NCBI GenBank assembly: GCA_002293965.1 | Contig: DBEG01000145.1 | Location: 1-17,747, forward strand | Length of the DNA: 17,747 nt | Origin: Actinobacteria bacterium UBA912 | GTDB taxonomy: Bacteria; Actinomycetota; Coriobacteriia; Anaerosomatales; UBA912 | Reading direction: 5' to 3' | Part shown: piece by piece, positions 15,156 through 17,747 of the stretch | How the letters are laid out: the number at the start of each line of letters is the position of its first letter | Numbering within the stretch: position 1 is the stretch's first letter | Made by a program: the position numbers and the translations under genes | The notes under the pieces: model-generated | What the model saw: only the letters and a program-made list of their open reading frames with translations | Databases searched by the model: none | Told to the model about the DNA's origin: nothing

Positions 15156-16550
15156 CTATCCCTTTCCGTCGATCTTGCTCGCACACTCCATCGCAGCGTG
15201 CCTGATGACCTCGCTCACAGTCGGGTGCGCGTGCACTGCCCGCGCGATGTCGCCGACGACCCCGTCGTTGCGCATGCAGGTGGCGACCTCGTGGATGATC
15301 TCGACTGCATGAGGGCCGACGATCTGGCATCCAAGCACCCGCCCGGTGGTGCGCTCCGCTACAAGCTGGACGAATCCTTCGGACTCACCTTCGGCGATAG
15401 CCTTACCGTTCGCCGAGAACTTCGCGATTCCTACGACTGCGTCGAGACCCTTGGCTTGTGCGCTCTCGCGCCCCATGCCGACAACGGCGATCTCGGGGAA
15501 AGTATATACACAAGCCGGAATGTACTCCGAACGCACGGTGTGGGAGGGCTCCTCTCCACGCAGCACCTGAACGGCGTTGCGGGCTGCTGCCACACCCTCC
15601 TCCTCGGCGACGTGCGCAAGCATCATGCCGCCAATGAGATCGCCTACCGCCCACACGCCGTCGACCGAGGTCCTGAAGAGGCTGTCGACCTCGACGGTTG
15701 CGCGCTGCATCCGGATGCCTGCCTCGGCAAGGCTGGCCTGCGAGCTTTGGGGCACTCGGCCCACGGCGGAAAGCACGATGTCGGTCTCGATGGCTTCGCC
15801 GCTGCGCAGCACTGCGCGCATGCGCCGGTCGGCGAGTCGCTGTACGCTCTCGACCGCTTCGCCGAGGCGGAACTCGATGCCGAGGCGACCGAGCGCATCC
15901 TTGGCGACGCGGGCGACGCGCTTGTCGACACCGGGAAGGAGCTGATCGGTGAGCTCGACCACTACGACGCGCGTGCCGAAAGCCGCGTACGCACAGGCGA
16001 GTTCGAGTCCGATGACGCCGCCGCCGATGACGAGGATTTCTCTTGGGATCTCACTGAGGGCGACGGCTTCGTCGCTGGTCCACACACCTTCGAGTCCGTG
16101 GTCGATCCCGGGCAGCCGCAGTGTATCCGAGCCGCAAGCCAGGATCACGGCATCGCTAATGATAGTCTGCTCCCCGCCTTGCGCCAGGAGCACCCGCGTT
16201 GCGGTCGCGTCGATCAGGTGCCCGGTGCCATGGACGATCTGTACTCCAAGGCGCTTCGCCTGGGCTTGCAGCTGTCCGGCCAGCTCGACGACGACCGCGT
16301 CCTTGCGCGTACGAAGGGCCGCGATGTCAACTCGGGCCACCTCGCTTTGCAGGCCGAACTGTGCAGCCGCGCGCGTGTCGGCCACGATCCTCGCCGAGCG
16401 CAGGATGGTCTTCGTAGGAATGCAGCCGCGATTCAAACACGTCCCGCCGAGGCGGTCCTTCTCCACCAGCGTGACCTGCGCCCCGAGGCGCGCCGCCTCG
16501 AAAGCTGCTGCGTACCCGGCCGGGCCGCCGCCCATCACTGTGATCCTCAT
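15156..16550 (-). CDS. lpdA: Dihydrolipoyl dehydrogenase-type flavoprotein disulfide reductase
   Basis: This 464-residue enzyme has the full class I pyridine nucleotide-disulfide oxidoreductase layout. FAD-binding GGGPAGYAAAFEAARLGA (7-24) is followed by the redox disulfide GGTCLNRGCIPTK (35-47, C38 and C43). A second GGGVIGLELACAYAAFG binds NAD, and AVGDLIGGMMLAHVAEEEG is the second FAD motif. The C-terminal dimer domain has HAHPTVSEVI, with H442 and E447 as the proton-relay pair. It therefore reoxidises dihydrolipoyl groups, most likely the H or E2 lipoyl protein of the glycine cleavage or a 2-oxoacid complex, none of which is in the window. The ATG at 16550 is fixed by AAGGAGGG six bases upstream. 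An in-frame start at 16664 would overlap metF and add 38 unrelated residues. It sits between metF and murA. Linkage to metF suggests folate one-carbon metabolism. Confidence 0.9.
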   Translation of the reverse strand: MRITVMGGGPAGYAAAFEAARLGAQVTLVEKDRLGGTCLNRGCIPTKTILRSARIVADTRAAAQFGLQSEVARVDIAALRTRKDAVVVELAGQLQAQAKRLGVQIVHGTGHLIDATATRVLLAQGGEQTIISDAVILACGSDTLRLPGIDHGLEGVWTSDEAVALSEIPREILVIGGGVIGLELACAYAAFGTRVVVVELTDQLLPGVDKRVARVAKDALGRLGIEFRLGEAVESVQRLADRRMRAVLRSGEAIETDIVLSAVGRVPQSSQASLAEAGIRMQRATVEVDSLFRTSVDGVWAVGDLIGGMMLAHVAEEEGVAAARNAVQVLRGEEPSHTVRSEYIPACVYTFPEIAVVGMGRESAQAKGLDAVVGIAKFSANGKAIAEGESEGFVQLVAERTTGRVLGCQIVGPHAVEIIHEVATCMRNDGVVGDIARAVHAHPTVSEVIRHAAMECASKIDGKG

Positions 16551-16556
16551 CGCTTT

Positions 16557-16564
16557 CCCTCCTT
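16557..16564 (-). promoter_or_regulatory. Ribosome binding site of lpdA, partly in a small stem
   Basis: AAGGAGGG, a strong Shine-Dalgarno, lies six bases before ATG 16550. Its first three bases (16564-16562) are also the downstream arm of a CTTGG/CCAAG stem, so access could depend on local RNA folding. Confidence 0.6.
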
Positions 16565-16600
16565 GGATAGCCAAGCTGCGGCGGGTGATCGCCGAGCAGC
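16562..16600 (-). other. Two adjacent hairpins in the metF-lpdA gap
   Basis: One inverted repeat is CTTGG-(4)-CCAAG at 16562-16575. The next is GCTGC-GGCG-(6)-CGCC-GA-GCAGC at 16575-16600, a nine-pair stem with a two-base bulge. They fill much of the 79-base gap directly before the lpdA ribosome site. No T run follows, so neither is an intrinsic terminator. They may be a leader structure or an RNA-processing site, or may have arisen by chance in GC-rich DNA. Confidence 0.35.
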
Positions 16601-16629
16601 CGCTGGCGCACAGCGTCGCTCGCGCCCGC

Positions 16630-17493
16630 TCACTGGTTGCCAGCGATCTGGGCCACGGCCTCATCGAGACCGAGTGGCATGATGTGGACGCCGTCGCAGA
16701 TCTCCCGACAAGCCGCCACCTGCTCCGCGGCTAACGCCAGGCCTTCGGCAAGAGGGTCCTCGGCGGTCTTTATGCGCTGCACGAGGTGCGGCGGGATCAT
16801 CAGGCCGGCGAGCTTGTTGTTCACGAAATCGACGACCCGAGGACTCTTGAGCAGGAGGATCCCGGCGATGACCCACGCCCCTTCGGCGCGCAGGGCACGC
16901 GTCGCGCGCTCCAGCTTGTCCAGGTCGAAGATCGCCTGCGTCTGGAAGTAACTCGCGCCGGCTGAGATCTTGCGACTCGCGCGAAGCATCTGGACATCGT
17001 AAGGCTCAGCCTCAGGGAAAGCCGCAGCGCCGATGAAGAATCCCGTGCCGCCGACAAGCGGCCTTCCGAGCATATCGGTGCCTGCGTTCATCTGAGCAGC
17101 TATCTGTATGAGCTGCGTCGAATCGAGGTCGAACACGCCCTTGGCCTGCGGGTGGTCCCCCGCGCGCGGATCGTCGCCGGTGACGACGAGCAGGTTCTCG
17201 AGCCCCAGCGCCCATGCCGCCAGCAGGTCGGATTGGAGCGCAAGCCTGTTGCGATCGCGGCAAGTCTGCTGGAAGATCGGCTCGAACCCTGCATCGAGGA
17301 CGAACTTGGATGCGCCCATAGATGACATGTGCAGAGTCGCGCCCTGGTTGTCGGTGACATTGATGGCGTGACACGCCCTGCCGAGCAGTTCGACGCTCTT
17401 GCGCATCGCGGCCACATCGGCGCCAAGCGGCGGCGACAGCTCGCCCGTGATTACGAACTCCCCGGCCTCGAGCGCCTCTCTCAGCCGGCTCAT
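16630..17493 (-). CDS. metF: Methylenetetrahydrofolate reductase, MetF family
   Basis: MetF interconverts 5,10-methylene- and 5-methyl-tetrahydrofolate on FAD in a TIM barrel. The 287-residue product has the catalytic-glutamate strand ITGELSPP (E18), INVTDNQGA (44-52), TCRDRNRLALQSDLLAAWAL (77-96), VVTGDDPRAGDHP (103-115) with the flavin/folate aspartate, FFIGAAAFPEAEPYD and YFQTQAIFDLDKL. The length fits the short MetF form that lacks a C-terminal regulatory domain. The ATG at 17493 overlaps the stop of the MetV-like gene by ATGA, so the two products are probably made together as a complex, as in acetogens. It serves methionine synthesis, the methyl branch of the Wood-Ljungdahl pathway, or both. 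The sequence does not decide between them. Confidence 0.93.
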   Translation of the reverse strand: MSRLREALEAGEFVITGELSPPLGADVAAMRKSVELLGRACHAINVTDNQGATLHMSSMGASKFVLDAGFEPIFQQTCRDRNRLALQSDLLAAWALGLENLLVVTGDDPRAGDHPQAKGVFDLDSTQLIQIAAQMNAGTDMLGRPLVGGTGFFIGAAAFPEAEPYDVQMLRASRKISAGASYFQTQAIFDLDKLERATRALRAEGAWVIAGILLLKSPRVVDFVNNKLAGLMIPPHLVQRIKTAEDPLAEGLALAAEQVAACREICDGVHIMPLGLDEAVAQIAGNQ

Positions 17494-17747
17494 GCGGGGC
17501 CGTCCTCACCCTGCGAGCGGCGCGATCGCTCGGCACGCAGGTCGACCGCACCCGGCTTCTGCTTCGCCGAGTGGTCCTTGGGCGACATCGTGTCGCTGGG
17601 GGCCCTGCCCTGCGAGGCGAGTCGCTGTACGATCCTCACGTGCACGCACTCCTTCTCGGCAAGTACCTCGCACTTGCCATCCCACATCCCTCCGCATGGC
17701 CCGTTGAGGAGACCCTTCGGGCACGTGGTGACGGGGCAGATCCCCGC
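17490..17747 (-). CDS. metV: MetV-like MTHFR C-terminal (zinc/Fe-S type) protein, 3' end only
   Basis: Only the last 85 residues are in the window; the frame is open to the right edge. The visible part is cysteine-rich: GICPVTTCPKGLLNGPCGG, then MWDGKCEVLAEKECVHVRIV, with cysteines at visible positions 4, 9, 18, 26 and 34. This wording is typical of the MTHFR_C (PF12225) domain of MetV, the partner subunit of MetF in acetogenic and other anaerobic bacteria, which binds metal or an Fe-S cluster and helps route electrons to MetF. A charged tail of about 40 residues follows (roughly SDTMSPKDHSAKQKPGAVDL onward), which is probably disordered. The gene overlaps metF by ATGA. The N-terminal part must be read beyond the window to tell whether further domains are present. 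Confidence 0.82.
   Translation of the reverse strand, partial: AGICPVTTCPKGLLNGPCGGMWDGKCEVLAEKECVHVRIVQRLASQGRAPSDTMSPKDHSAKQKPGAVDLRAERSRRSQGEDGPA

Noticed and set aside
15155..15184. Ten-residue N-terminal extension of murA
   Set aside because: MurA proteins begin at the strand encoded from ATG 15154, and that ATG has its own ribosome site.
16551..16664. Upstream in-frame extension of lpdA
   Set aside because: The extra 38 residues overlap metF and precede the standard FAD-binding N-terminus. The AAGGAGGG site fixes the start at 16550.
14931..16682. A 583-residue open frame on the plus strand
   Set aside because: It lies exactly antisense to lpdA and the start of murA, both unmistakable. 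Its translation has no recognisable motif and arises from GC-rich third-position bias.
1..17747. CRISPR arrays, tRNA/rRNA genes, insertion sequences, phage or toxin-antitoxin genes
   Set aside because: I looked on both strands and saw no regular spaced repeats, no tRNA-like cloverleaf, and no transposase or integrase motif. Almost all of the window is accounted for by the listed genes.

Overview
The window reads as a chromosomal stretch of a GC-rich anaerobic actinobacterium, most likely a Coriobacteriia-type monoderm. This is an inference: a SpoIID/LytB protein carrying CWB2 cell-wall-binding repeats, a DUF4330 protein, an LCP ligase and a MetV/MetF-type methylenetetrahydrofolate reductase occur together, and hand-counted lines of the coding DNA reach about 65% GC. 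No rRNA, tRNA, CRISPR, transposon or phage gene was seen. All fifteen genes lie on the minus strand, so transcription runs from high to low coordinates. Most neighbours overlap by a few bases or are separated by under 50 bases. The exceptions are gaps of 79, 87 and 186 bases.

In transcription order, the first block (17747 to about 15156) is metabolic. It holds the 3' end of a MetV-like cysteine-rich protein, a MetF methylenetetrahydrofolate reductase and a dihydrolipoyl dehydrogenase-type flavoprotein. The second block (15154-13462) is envelope housekeeping: murA (first committed step of peptidoglycan synthesis) and fabZ (fatty acid elongation).

The third block (13430-8021) encodes what looks like a complete five-enzyme route from UDP-GlcNAc to UDP-2,3-diacetamido-2,3-dideoxy-D-mannuronic acid (UDP-ManNAc3NAcA): 6-dehydrogenase (WbpA), 3-oxidase (WbpB/WlbA), N-acetyltransferase (WbpD/WlbB), PLP aminotransferase (WbpE/WlbC) and 2-epimerase (WbpI/WlbD). 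The last four genes follow the order of Bordetella wlbABCD. This pathway is best known from Gram-negative O-antigens, so in an apparent Gram-positive it most likely feeds an acidic secondary cell-wall polymer.

The fourth block (8018-1) holds genes that could build, attach and use that polymer: a DUF354 GT-B-like protein, an LCP ligase with a LytR_C domain, an exported SpoIID-CWB2 protein, a DUF4330 membrane protein, an O-antigen ligase/Wzy-like polymerase and a GT4 glycosyltransferase that runs off the left edge. GC content dips clearly over the DUF4330 and polymerase genes, as is common for variable polysaccharide cassettes. No initiating sugar-phosphate transferase or flippase is in the window; if the locus is complete, they should lie beyond the left edge.

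The most interesting reading is that the locus makes a diacetamido-uronic acid glycan, has the LCP enzyme to link it to peptidoglycan, and also encodes a CWB2 protein of the kind that binds such polymers non-covalently.
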